From: a virus | Reading direction: 5' to 3' (one strand) | Virus record (IMG/VR): IMGVR_UViG_3300029915_000731 | Coordinates: 36,341 to 100,340 of that record | Length of the DNA: 64,000 nucleotides | Shown here: piece after piece, positions 26,176 through 36,174 of the stretch | Numbering within the stretch: position 1 is the first letter of the stretch | How the letters are laid out: every line of letters starts with the position of its first letter | Notes under the pieces: model-generated | The model's database searches: none | What the model saw: the letters and a program-made list of their open reading frames with translations, nothing else | What the model was told of the DNA's origin: nothing | Program-made: the position numbers and the translations under genes

Positions 26176-29100
26176 ATGTCAATCAATTTTCCAAATGTAG
26201 TTTCTAGAACGTTAGACCCATCGGGAAAGTCCCTCCTAACTGTGGTCGGTCTTCATGACCGACAGCTTTCTGATGCCGACCTCAACCTGATTCAATCTCT
26301 TCAGGATTCGAAGCGACAGAAGCTAGTCAGCAACATGGCGACCTCTGGATGTTTGACCTATGCTCCTTTTCAGTTTGTCCCCAGTATCGACAACACGTTC
26401 TTGATTCCCCAATTCGACGTGCTCTTCAACGGTGAAGTCGTCACCATTGCAGGTCACCTGTCGGACGACCCCACCCTCAACCGGGTTGTGATTCCTCAGC
26501 CGACCTCTTGGATAGCGGGTCAGACTTCTGAACCAGCGGCTATATACGTTGTTTTCTTGGAGATGTGGTATCAGAACCTCGACCCATCAACGGGCGAGGG
26601 GTATCTCCTAGACCCCTTTGATTCCACTCAATATTTCTACTACCCCTACGGGTGTGTGAACCCCGATTTGAACTCCGCCATTGCGGGGCCGAATGCCATG
26701 CCGGATGATGCCATCGACATCTTCGACAGCGGTCTTCAGACCACTCAGCGTGCCCAGATTCAGTGGCGTTTCAACGTCCAGCGGGTCGCCCTGACCTATG
26801 ATTTCACCCAGTATAGCTTCGGCCTTCAACCAGGAGCCCGCCCAACTGAGATAGTGTATGCACAAGCTCAGCCACAAGGCGGCTCAACTCCCATCATTGA
26901 TTCTGGATACACGTATTGGAACCAAGGAGATACGAGTTCATCCAACCCTCATTTCACAGGAGATACGGGGCTATGGGCGGCTGGTGATGTCACTCAAGGG
27001 ACAATTAACTCCCTCAACACGTTAGACGGCTTGAGCTATGCCCTCCCGATGGCCATTGTCTGCCAGAAAAACACGGGGAACTTTAATGTTCAGACCAACC
27101 CATTCGGCTGTGGAAATTCATCAAACGCCTCGCTTTCCGGGAGATACGACCAAAAGCTAGCTACTCAGATTTTTGCTGAGGATGTAGTCGATACCCGGCA
27201 GACAGTGAGCCTCAACGGCTGGGACTACGAAGACCTGCTGCGTGGCGGCTTCGTGGATGTCATCTCAGGGAACTGCCGTCTTGCCATCTCTCGCGGTATC
27301 TCACCGGGTATGGATAGTCGGGCGTTGGGTTCGGCTTTGGATTACTATGTTTCGGTGGCTCCTTCAACCTCCCCCGTACTCAACACAGATGAAATTGGAC
27401 AGTGGGACGGCTACGCCAATGGCTTCAGTTCCGATCAACGTACCTTCTATGTTACTCAGCAGGTGACCAAAGCGGGTAACAACCAGACATGGGTGACAGG
27501 GGGTTTCAATCCCGACACGTTCAACTTGAGTTTACCCGGCCAGAGTTCAGCCACCATCTCGTCCGCTGTAGTGCAAGCATTCAACACACAGGGTAACGTG
27601 AAGGTTCCAGTGACTCTACAGCCCGGTCAAATCACCATAACAGGCATAGGGTCTAAGCAGATTACGGTGACCCTATCCTCCCCCCTCACAGGCACCCCGT
27701 TCAATCCTGGAGCCAACCATCTTTACGTCACTTTGGGGGTGCAGTATCCGGCTGCTTTGAGTATGAATCTGAGGAACAGTCCCATTGCAATAGCTGGTGG
27801 CACTCTATCAGATACAGTTTCGAGCAAATACCTCCCGGTGTTCGGAGTATCTGAGTACCTCACTAAGACAACCCCGCCCGTACTTCAGAACGCTCTGTCT
27901 GGGGTGTCGGTAAGTAATGTGGTTTCAATTAACCCCAACTACTCTAACCTCATTTTCGGGACGAGAGTTACGTTGTCTTACTCGGTGGCAGCGGGGATTG
28001 CAGCCGGAAACATCATCACTCAAACTGTCAACAAGGCAACCACAACCACCTTTGTATTTGACCGCACCGGGGCTGGCTATGGCATCTACAGCTCTCCTAC
28101 TGGGGGTCAAGGAATCAATGGGCTCTATGTAATCAATTGCTGGGATGCAAGTACGGGCACAAATATCCCCTACACTATTACCTCACAACTTCTGAACGGG
28201 ACGAACTGCTTGGTTACTGTTTCAGGGGCTGTAACTGTGGGCGCTCAGCCGATGTTTACCTTCTTGGCTCAGGACACAACGCAACTCGTTTACAACGCTC
28301 CAGTCGGGGGAGTAACCGCGATTGAGGAGGTAGTTCTCTTCGGTACGTATACCAGCGACCCCACTCTTACCATGGAGCAGCGAATTGTTAAAGAATCGGT
28401 ATCGCTTGACTCTACGGGAGCTACCCCTGTTACTACAATGGTTTTTGCGGCGAATGGCTGTACGATAAAAGGCATCGCCGGAAACGATGTCAGTAAGTTG
28501 ATTTGGGTGAAAGACAACGTCGGAAACCTCAACTCCGTGCCCGTAGCGAGTGCCAATTTCACCAACGGTTTGGTGACGGTCACCATTAACGGTGACTACT
28601 ACACCTCCTCGCCCCAATTTTTCTTTGTAGGCTCTATCCTCCCCGCTCTCTCGCCAACTTCGACCTTGGTGTTACAGGAGCGGTACGTTCCCTATCAAGG
28701 TGAGGGCACCACTACCCACCAATACGATGTTCTGTTGACGGGCGATTCAGCTCTGATTACCACAAATGGGACAGGCAAGGCCCCTGTGGTCGGACTGGCC
28801 GATGTATACCCATACAATCGCGAGATTCCAATCTCCACAACCCTTCCGTGCCAATTGGCTTGGAAAGACGCCACTTTGACTAACGCCGCCGTGGCCAGCT
28901 TCTTTGACTCGAACTATGAGGCGATGCGGCAGAACAACGTAGAGCACACTTTTGAAGCACCATTGCACACGAACGACTTCATCCCCCCGATGAACAAAGA
29001 CACCCGCAAGCAGGTTCAATTACTGTCTTCCGGCGGCGGGCGCGGCTTTTCTCAAGCTACGCCTCATCTTGGTTTTGCTATCCGCCCATTGGTATCACGT

Positions 29101-30039
29101 ACTGTGCTTGGTCAGAATCTTCAGGCCACCACAGCTCCCATTGTTCTGTACGTGAACAACCAGAATGGTAGTGACAACAACGACGGACTCTCTTTGCAGA
29201 CACCGAAGTTGACCATCACAGCGGCTCTGAATTTGCTGCCTCCAGTGTTACGTCACCCTTGCTCTATTCAGCTTGTGGATACAAAGACACCGTTCTCGAT
29301 TCTTTCCTCAGCATCCACCCTTGAGGTTATCGCTCTGGGAGATGGTGTAATTCGCTCCTCAGAATACTACGCCCTTGCCAACCTAGCTTTCACCATGCAG
29401 GAGAGCGGTCGTTTGGTGATTACTACAAACCGTACCGCTGGAGCTACCAATCGAGTCACCATTGATGCTACCGGGTACGTGGGAGATGGCACCCCAACCT
29501 CGGCCTTCTTCATTGATACTACACGAGTCATATTCAACGGCATTTCTTTCACTGGTTTTCAAGACCCAGCCATCAAAGGAATTAATTCTGATATTGAATT
29601 TGTAGATTGCAATTGGCAGAGTAATATTCAATGTGGGTCTTTCGAGCAGGGTTGTGGTGTAATCGTGGAGAACGGCAATATTACCTTACCTGACGGGGGT
29701 ACTGGCTTTGTTATGTCCTCCTCTGAGCTTACGGTATCGGGTACCACCCTTGGGGTGGTTGCGGGTGCAGACTCCGGTGCGTTCTTTACCGGAGAGCGGC
29801 AGTCCACGATTAATCTATCCAATCACGGTACTAGCACACTGCAAGAGACGAACATCATAGCAACGACGGTGGTCGCTGAGGTTCAACTGAACTCTAGCGT
29901 CGTAGTTGACCCCTCGTTCCAAACCAACGGTATGGCTGACTTAGCCGCTAACTCAGTATTATCACGTCAAGTGACTGTCAACCCCTTTGCTGGGGGGGTA
30001 ACAGTGGATGCTTCTTCAACCACGGTAACTTCACTCTGA
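26176..30039 (+). CDS. Large baseplate or fibre protein with C-terminal beta-helix
   Basis: 1287 aa. The N-terminal ~230 residues (SRTLDPSGKSLLTVVGLHDR, DADLNLIQSLQDSKRQKL) look like a baseplate-attachment domain. The middle is beta-rich. From about residue 990 the motif YVNNQNGSDNNDGLSLQTP, followed by coils with stacked Val/Ile and Asn/Gly turns (RVTIDATGYVGDG, SDIEFVDCNW), matches right-handed parallel beta-helix (pectate-lyase-like) adhesins, which often bind or cut surface sugars. No catalytic residues can be assigned. AGGA precedes the ATG. It opens a 24-kb plus-strand adhesin and baseplate block. Confidence 0.6.
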   Translation: MSINFPNVVSRTLDPSGKSLLTVVGLHDRQLSDADLNLIQSLQDSKRQKLVSNMATSGCLTYAPFQFVPSIDNTFLIPQFDVLFNGEVVTIAGHLSDDPTLNRVVIPQPTSWIAGQTSEPAAIYVVFLEMWYQNLDPSTGEGYLLDPFDSTQYFYYPYGCVNPDLNSAIAGPNAMPDDAIDIFDSGLQTTQRAQIQWRFNVQRVALTYDFTQYSFGLQPGARPTEIVYAQAQPQGGSTPIIDSGYTYWNQGDTSSSNPHFTGDTGLWAAGDVTQGTINSLNTLDGLSYALPMAIVCQKNTGNFNVQTNPFGCGNSSNASLSGRYDQKLATQIFAEDVVDTRQTVSLNGWDYEDLLRGGFVDVISGNCRLAISRGISPGMDSRALGSALDYYVSVAPSTSPVLNTDEIGQWDGYANGFSSDQRTFYVTQQVTKAGNNQTWVTGGFNPDTFNLSLPGQSSATISSAVVQAFNTQGNVKVPVTLQPGQITITGIGSKQITVTLSSPLTGTPFNPGANHLYVTLGVQYPAALSMNLRNSPIAIAGGTLSDTVSSKYLPVFGVSEYLTKTTPPVLQNALSGVSVSNVVSINPNYSNLIFGTRVTLSYSVAAGIAAGNIITQTVNKATTTTFVFDRTGAGYGIYSSPTGGQGINGLYVINCWDASTGTNIPYTITSQLLNGTNCLVTVSGAVTVGAQPMFTFLAQDTTQLVYNAPVGGVTAIEEVVLFGTYTSDPTLTMEQRIVKESVSLDSTGATPVTTMVFAANGCTIKGIAGNDVSKLIWVKDNVGNLNSVPVASANFTNGLVTVTINGDYYTSSPQFFFVGSILPALSPTSTLVLQERYVPYQGEGTTTHQYDVLLTGDSALITTNGTGKAPVVGLADVYPYNREIPISTTLPCQLAWKDATLTNAAVASFFDSNYEAMRQNNVEHTFEAPLHTNDFIPPMNKDTRKQVQLLSSGGGRGFSQATPHLGFAIRPLVSRTVLGQNLQATTAPIVLYVNNQNGSDNNDGLSLQTPKLTITAALNLLPPVLRHPCSIQLVDTKTPFSILSSASTLEVIALGDGVIRSSEYYALANLAFTMQESGRLVITTNRTAGATNRVTIDATGYVGDGTPTSAFFIDTTRVIFNGISFTGFQDPAIKGINSDIEFVDCNWQSNIQCGSFEQGCGVIVENGNITLPDGGTGFVMSSSELTVSGTTLGVVAGADSGAFFTGERQSTINLSNHGTSTLQETNIIATTVVAEVQLNSSVVVDPSFQTNGMADLAANSVLSRQVTVNPFAGGVTVDASSTTVTSL

Positions 30040-30058
30040 TGACGGGAAAAGGTAGACA

Positions 30059-33000
30059 ATGTCACTGACTCTTCAATCCAATTTCACAACGCAACCCAAT
30101 CTAGTGCTCCCGCTTGCTCAAAACACAAGCGGCCTCGCTGTTCGTCTGGTTTCACAGGGGTCGGGCACCATGGGCACTCTGACAGCGACAGGGGCACAGG
30201 GGACTCCTACCTTTACCCTGAATAACGCCCCATCTTTTGTCACTCTTGGCGTTGATCCGACCAACACAGTTGCCACGCTACAGTTCGTTGGGGCTACTTA
30301 CCAGCCCGACCCTTATGGCTTCTACGTGTCCTGCACGGATGGAAATTCGACTGTAAATTTCCCTATATTCTTGGAAATTCGCCAGCCTTTCTCATTGTTG
30401 GCAAGCACCCCCAGTCTTGCTTCTGGTGCCACCCCAGTCATCACCAGCCAGAGCCCCCTCACCCTTAACATCCCGTCGTACGACAGCACGGTGGCAGATG
30501 TTGAAATTCAAGGGATTGGTCTCTATAACGCTGTACAGAGTAACGTCAGCTTCATCCTCCCTTCTTCACTCCCGGAGGGGATGAGCTTTGTCACCTCAGA
30601 CAGGACTAAACTAGTCCTCCGAGTCGCTCCCGCGACCTATTCGGATATGTCAGGTGGCCTAAAAACCTTTGAAAACGCCCCAACTGCTCAGTCAGTTACT
30701 ATTTACGCCTATCAACCGAATTCGTTTTATGATAGCCCATCGAACCTATTTGTTTTGAACCTCTCGGTAGGCTCTCAGTCGGCTAAGGTGGGGACTCTTG
30801 ATATTGGTGTCGGGGCTTATTACGATACGGTTAGTGAACTTCTCCACGCTGACGCACAAGTTGATGTGTTGATGGGGGCTCTAAAATCAAGCGGTGCGGT
30901 CATCGACCCCTCCACATTCACATATACATGGACAGCTTCAGGCACGGCGGTTGTCACCCCCAATGGGGGAACAACCAGTCGCTCTGCAACTTATCAGATT
31001 CTTTCCCCGGGCAGCTTGACCCTCGCTCTCACTGTGTCTGCGAACGGTGTGACTATCGCAAATGGTTCCCAGACGGTAACTTTCAATCAGGTTGCCCAGA
31101 GCGGCGGCGCTTCTTGGCTTGCGACCAACGCTATCAAGGTTGGGGTTAGTGGAGACCGAGTTCAAGGGTACAGCGGGGACACAGTGAGCTTTGTGGTGTC
31201 CTCCCCTGAGTTTAATACAGGAGAGACCCTGACTTTCACCACAACCGTTAGCGCAGAGATGGGAGGAGCCTCCGTAGGTGGAGCGTTGGTTCCCCCTGCG
31301 GTTTTGAGTTCCAACACGTTTACCTTGAATGCCACTACAGTGTCTCAGGCGGTGAATGTTCAGATACCTTCGGTGGCACCTATTGGATGCAAGTGGGTGG
31401 TTGGCCTTACAGCCTCCAACGGTGCAACCCGCAGGGGCTACGCTCAGGTGCTCATCGAGTGCTCAGGCGCAGCGCCCCTAGCGGTCACGGTTCCGGTTGC
31501 CCTTAGTTCCAGCACAGGCACCGCCATTACCCCGATTCAATTGACCGCCACAAATGGAGACCCGCTTTCACCAAGTTATGGTCTGGCAGTGCCTTCAGCC
31601 ACTTTCGAGTTGCAGGGAGCCCCAGACGGGTTCTACATTAACAGCCAAAACCAACTGGTCGGAAACGCGACTACACCCGGAACCTACACATTTATTGTCA
31701 CTGCTAACGCAACCGGCTATGCGAGAGGCTACAGCAATACGATAACCGTCACGGTTAGCCGAGGTTTGGCTCCTCTGACGATTACTGGCTTTGTTCCTTC
31801 GGTAACCTCGATTCAGAACAACACCTCATTTAATTTAACTTGGGGCACCTCGGGTAACGCTACCGACTTGTACCTCCTCCAGACCCCGGCTCCAACCCCA
31901 ATTCGAGATGTCACAGGGGCAACCTCCACCAGCGTGCAGCAGGTGGGCTCTGACGTGTATTGCCTCTATGGGGATAGCTACTACGGGACAGCCTACTCTG
32001 TCCCCGTAGTGGTACTCTCCAGCTCGATTGGGACGGCGCAGGCTCTACTCCCCTCTCCGACGATTGCGCTCATTGACGATAGCAATCAGTTGACGGTGAA
32101 CTGGCAACCCTACGCGGTGAGCGGTGACTACACCGTTTACAAGGGATGGGACATAACAATAAATCAATTGGCTGTTGGAGCAGTAGCCAGCCAAAGTGAG
32201 ACTCTCCTCACTGATGGATTGAGTCTGGGTACAGTTTCCGCTCGTGAATTCCAAGAAGCCCTCACAGTGGTGGCTGATTACACATTGGACATGCAGGCAT
32301 TGTCCAACAATTACATGCTGGCTCTTGACTCGACATCATGGGATACGCCACACCAGTTCCCAGCCGTGTTTAGCTCGGCGAACGTCATCTTTGATAACAC
32401 CACTCTTTTGCTTGGTCAGCCGATGACCATCACCCTTCAGAATAGTTATTCGGGGGCGGATGCAGATTCATGGCAGGTGGTATACCCAGATAACACTTCC
32501 ACTGGGTGGCTCCCGCTGAGCACAACAGCAACGGTAAAGATTTTCAATACACCGGGAACATTCGATGTCATCATTCAAACCCAGAAGGATTATGGAACGA
32601 ATAACCCACCCGTCAAACTGCGTCGGCAATTGACGCAGCAAGTTCTGGTGATGAACCAACAGTACAACTCGCAATCTTCGATTGATGATGATTTGACCGG
32701 AACCCTGGGCGTTGCGGGTACCCAAGGATTCGAGATTATCAACGTCACTGGAGGGGCGACGACCCAGCCTTACGAAGTTGTAGTGAGAGCGATTGCTCGT
32801 GACACTATTACTAATGAATTGAAGCTAATGGTGGCCACCAGCCGCTACTCCAACGCCAGCTCCCTTTTGGGAACCATGGCTATTGATGTATTTCCAATCG
32901 GGGGTCGTCCACACGCTCCAGAGTTCATTGCTCCGGTGTTCGTTCTGGAGACTACAAACAGCACTTCATCAGTTCCGGTGGCTATCCAGAACAACGATCA

Positions 33001-36000
33001 GACTCTTCCGCTGCCGTCGAGTCCTTCAGTTATCGCAGTGGGTAAGCCGATGAGCACCGAGTTCAAAATGACCGCAGCGGGGGGAAACACCCCCTATAGC
33101 TGGTTTGCTCAGGGGCTACCACCGGGTCTTGTTATGAGCACAGACGGTACAATCTCAGGCACCCCGACATCACTTGGAACCTTCAGCACAACATTCTCCG
33201 TTATGGATAGCAGCACTCCCGCTTACATTGACGAAGCTACCTTGACGTTCGCCATTCCAACGGATTTGGTTATCACCACTACATCGGTGCCAGCAGCTCA
33301 AGTGGGTGTTCCTTACTCTACTCCAATTACCAATACCGGAGGTCTGGCTCCTTACTCTTGGAATATAGCCGCAGGACAGGTTCCAGTTGGACTTTCAATT
33401 GACACACTCCAGGGAACCCTCGGTGGGACGCCTTGCACCTATAACTCAACTACGGACTTCAAGAAAACCTACACTTTCACAGTGCAGGTCACGGACGCGA
33501 TTGGTTCATGCGCTTCTAAGACCTACAACACCACACTGAATCCGATGCCCCTTCAGTTTGGAACCCTCGACCAGCCTTCGATTGTGGCTCAGGAGGATTT
33601 TACCCTCTCAGTGCCCGTGTTTGGTGGCCAGTCCCCTTACACTTTTGTAAGCTTCGCAGACAGTGGGATTGTAGGCACAGGTCTTCAAATTGTGAACCCG
33701 TCGCAGGTCTCGGTTATCGGTAAACCAATCGTATCTTTGACGCTTAATACTAACGTTAACCAGACGGTGTACCCCGCCGCAGGGGGAACGATGACTGTGG
33801 TCATTCCTCTCTCGGCATCGGGTGGAATTCAGTCAACGGCTGGACTACCGAACGATGTTTGCTATAAGTTCTTGGTAGACCCGACAGCGGCTAACACTCT
33901 TCCGGGTGCTGTTTGCTACGGCTCCCTGCTGGTCGCATACCCCACTGCCAACGGAACCTACACCGTCACGGTGAAGGTGGTTGATATGGTCGGACACACT
34001 GCCTCGCAGACCTTGAACGTCACCGTAGTTCAACAGGGCACGGGGGAATACACGTTACAGGCATGTACCATCAACCTAAACGGAAGTGAATCCACTCCTA
34101 GCAATTGGATTGTCACCCCACTATCGGGGGGTCTCCCTGACCCTAAACTAGGGACAGTCTACGCCCCCAGTCCCGGTCAATACTATGCCATTGTGTTATT
34201 CGACAACGGAGTGGCTAAATTAAACAGTGGAACCAACCCCGCTATGACGTTCAGCATTGTGGACGGGGCGCTGCCCAACGGACTCAGCCAGACCAGTGCA
34301 AGCTCCGCTTTCAGTGCAGCAGCCGACGGGGTGATTTTGATTCAGGGTACTCCACTGACACTAGGTACCGCTCAGTTCGATGTGAATATTCAAGGAATCA
34401 CGAACAGCTCAAGCCAACTCGTCAGTGCAGGACAAAGCTTTACACAGGATGTCACCAACGCAGGTGGGGGCACCACCCCGGTGGTCGCTATTACCTCAAT
34501 AGCTGAAATGGATATTGACCTCAGCATGGTGACGGCGAACTCAATCAATGGGCTTTACTCATGGGCGCACCCGCTCACAGCGGCGGGGGGCACAGCCCCT
34601 TACACGTTCTCCATCGTGAGTGGTACAACCCTTCCGGGCTCGGCCATCATTTCCGCTAACGGGGCTCCCTCGCTGGTCTCGAACACTGGTCAGGTTTCCA
34701 ACTACATTGCTGCAATCCAAGCGACGGACGCCAATGGAACACAATCTAAAATTGTGCAGATTACGGTGAGGATTGTAGAATCGGCCACACAGCCAATTCA
34801 CATATTAAGTAGCAATCCCCCTCAGTACCTGTATGTTAACCAAGCCATCCCGGTTAACAGCTACTCGGTAACTTCAGATTTGATAGCCACATGGACTGCT
34901 ACAGGGTTGCCAACCGGAATGAGTTTGAGTACCACCATCGGTAATCAGGTGTATCTCATCGGCACCCCGACTACGGCGGGTCAGGTAGCGACAGTCACCA
35001 TCACGGCGACCTCGGTTGTTTTTGGAACCACCACATCCACATCATTCATTTTGACTACCAGACCACAAGCGGTTGCTATTCTCACCCTCGTGGGAGGTAA
35101 TTGGCAGGCGGCTACCAGCACAACGGCAACCATAGGAAGCGAGTATCGTGGGGTCAGCAACAGCGCCCTGATACAGGTTCAATACACCGGATTCCAACCC
35201 GGTGCCGCAAACCTCCCACTACTCCAGAACGACTCGTCTAAGGCATTCTTGGGCAGCCCAACTGGGGCTAATAGCAGCTTCAATGGACAACCCACCACAA
35301 GCGTTACAGGGGTCACGTTTGATGGGTTTTTTATGACCTACGACTACATTCCCAACTCACTGGATGCCAGCGGCACGTTGGACACCTTGACGTTTAATAA
35401 CGTGGCGTATCCCAACTCTCTCGTTATTAAGGAAGTTCCGTCACAACTGGTGGCCACCGCGCTGCCAACCACTCAGAACATCAGTGAGTACACGGTCGAG
35501 GCGAACTTGTCCCTGCCCGTGCAGATATCAGGAGGAGCCGCCCCTTATTCAATCAAGGTATCCTCAGTCTCTGATTCAAGATTTCAGCCGGTGGACGCTA
35601 ACGGTGATGTCGTATCGGGTACCACACCTTGCACGGGGTTGCAGATTTCGGTGTCCCAATTTACAGCCGGAAGCTCCTACTCATGTTTGGTGTCTATGAT
35701 GGTGTCCGACAGCAGCAACCAGACTGTAAGCGTGTCGGGAACGGTAACTGTCTTCATCACTCTTGAGACATCCATCACGGTAGATTTCTATGATCTGACA
35801 TGGGCAATCAGTTTGTCAGCACCAGTACAGTCAGGGAGTGTGGTTTTGAACGAGTCCATGAGCGTTCCAATTGTTGGTCACAGCCCTTATCAATTTTACG
35901 TGGACAGTGTAACGATCCCGGTCACTTGCACTGCAATTAAAGCATCACCGTCAGATAGAGTGTTAGCGTTTAACCTGACTAGTGCTTCCATAAGTGTGCC

Positions 36001-36163
36001 GGATGTCAGCTCGACACTCACATCCAATGGGACTTTCCCGGTAGCATCAACGACTTCAGTGGTGCCTAACACCTACGTCATCCCCGTTACTCTACGGGTT
36101 GTCGATAGTAAGGGAATCACATCTACATCAAACCGAACTGTAAATGTCACGATTAGTGCGTAA
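30059..36163 (+). CDS. Giant Ig-like (He_PIG-type) adhesin
   Basis: 2034 aa, the largest protein in the window. It is a string of beta-sandwich repeats, Thr/Ser/Gly/Val-rich with very few charged residues. At least four repeats have the putative-Ig signature xLPxGLxxS..GxIxGTP followed by a strand ending in VxDxxG (for example GLPPGLVMSTDGTISGTPT near residue 1020; GLSIDTLQGTLGGTP; GLPTGMSLSTTI, then IGTPTTAGQ). Such repeats are known from bacterial and phage surface adhesins. No signal peptide, as expected for a virion part. It sits 19 nt after the beta-helix gene and 11 nt before another adhesin, so these three are co-expressed and probably co-assembled. Confidence 0.7.
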   Translation: MSLTLQSNFTTQPNLVLPLAQNTSGLAVRLVSQGSGTMGTLTATGAQGTPTFTLNNAPSFVTLGVDPTNTVATLQFVGATYQPDPYGFYVSCTDGNSTVNFPIFLEIRQPFSLLASTPSLASGATPVITSQSPLTLNIPSYDSTVADVEIQGIGLYNAVQSNVSFILPSSLPEGMSFVTSDRTKLVLRVAPATYSDMSGGLKTFENAPTAQSVTIYAYQPNSFYDSPSNLFVLNLSVGSQSAKVGTLDIGVGAYYDTVSELLHADAQVDVLMGALKSSGAVIDPSTFTYTWTASGTAVVTPNGGTTSRSATYQILSPGSLTLALTVSANGVTIANGSQTVTFNQVAQSGGASWLATNAIKVGVSGDRVQGYSGDTVSFVVSSPEFNTGETLTFTTTVSAEMGGASVGGALVPPAVLSSNTFTLNATTVSQAVNVQIPSVAPIGCKWVVGLTASNGATRRGYAQVLIECSGAAPLAVTVPVALSSSTGTAITPIQLTATNGDPLSPSYGLAVPSATFELQGAPDGFYINSQNQLVGNATTPGTYTFIVTANATGYARGYSNTITVTVSRGLAPLTITGFVPSVTSIQNNTSFNLTWGTSGNATDLYLLQTPAPTPIRDVTGATSTSVQQVGSDVYCLYGDSYYGTAYSVPVVVLSSSIGTAQALLPSPTIALIDDSNQLTVNWQPYAVSGDYTVYKGWDITINQLAVGAVASQSETLLTDGLSLGTVSAREFQEALTVVADYTLDMQALSNNYMLALDSTSWDTPHQFPAVFSSANVIFDNTTLLLGQPMTITLQNSYSGADADSWQVVYPDNTSTGWLPLSTTATVKIFNTPGTFDVIIQTQKDYGTNNPPVKLRRQLTQQVLVMNQQYNSQSSIDDDLTGTLGVAGTQGFEIINVTGGATTQPYEVVVRAIARDTITNELKLMVATSRYSNASSLLGTMAIDVFPIGGRPHAPEFIAPVFVLETTNSTSSVPVAIQNNDQTLPLPSSPSVIAVGKPMSTEFKMTAAGGNTPYSWFAQGLPPGLVMSTDGTISGTPTSLGTFSTTFSVMDSSTPAYIDEATLTFAIPTDLVITTTSVPAAQVGVPYSTPITNTGGLAPYSWNIAAGQVPVGLSIDTLQGTLGGTPCTYNSTTDFKKTYTFTVQVTDAIGSCASKTYNTTLNPMPLQFGTLDQPSIVAQEDFTLSVPVFGGQSPYTFVSFADSGIVGTGLQIVNPSQVSVIGKPIVSLTLNTNVNQTVYPAAGGTMTVVIPLSASGGIQSTAGLPNDVCYKFLVDPTAANTLPGAVCYGSLLVAYPTANGTYTVTVKVVDMVGHTASQTLNVTVVQQGTGEYTLQACTINLNGSESTPSNWIVTPLSGGLPDPKLGTVYAPSPGQYYAIVLFDNGVAKLNSGTNPAMTFSIVDGALPNGLSQTSASSAFSAAADGVILIQGTPLTLGTAQFDVNIQGITNSSSQLVSAGQSFTQDVTNAGGGTTPVVAITSIAEMDIDLSMVTANSINGLYSWAHPLTAAGGTAPYTFSIVSGTTLPGSAIISANGAPSLVSNTGQVSNYIAAIQATDANGTQSKIVQITVRIVESATQPIHILSSNPPQYLYVNQAIPVNSYSVTSDLIATWTATGLPTGMSLSTTIGNQVYLIGTPTTAGQVATVTITATSVVFGTTTSTSFILTTRPQAVAILTLVGGNWQAATSTTATIGSEYRGVSNSALIQVQYTGFQPGAANLPLLQNDSSKAFLGSPTGANSSFNGQPTTSVTGVTFDGFFMTYDYIPNSLDASGTLDTLTFNNVAYPNSLVIKEVPSQLVATALPTTQNISEYTVEANLSLPVQISGGAAPYSIKVSSVSDSRFQPVDANGDVVSGTTPCTGLQISVSQFTAGSSYSCLVSMMVSDSSNQTVSVSGTVTVFITLETSITVDFYDLTWAISLSAPVQSGSVVLNESMSVPIVGHSPYQFYVDSVTIPVTCTAIKASPSDRVLAFNLTSASISVPDVSSTLTSNGTFPVASTTSVVPNTYVIPVTLRVVDSKGITSTSNRTVNVTISA
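30147..30177. repeat. 31-bp exact repeat, copy A
   Basis: This segment in the giant adhesin gene is identical base for base to 49177-49207 in the tail protein I-like gene. It encodes VSQGSGTMGT in both. Confidence 0.85.
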
Positions 36164-36174
36164 TAGAGGATTGA

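Noticed and set aside
26608-26877. Antisense open frames inside the adhesin and tail genes, such as this 89-codon one
   Set aside because: They follow the codon pattern of the sense gene and have no ribosome sites or family features.
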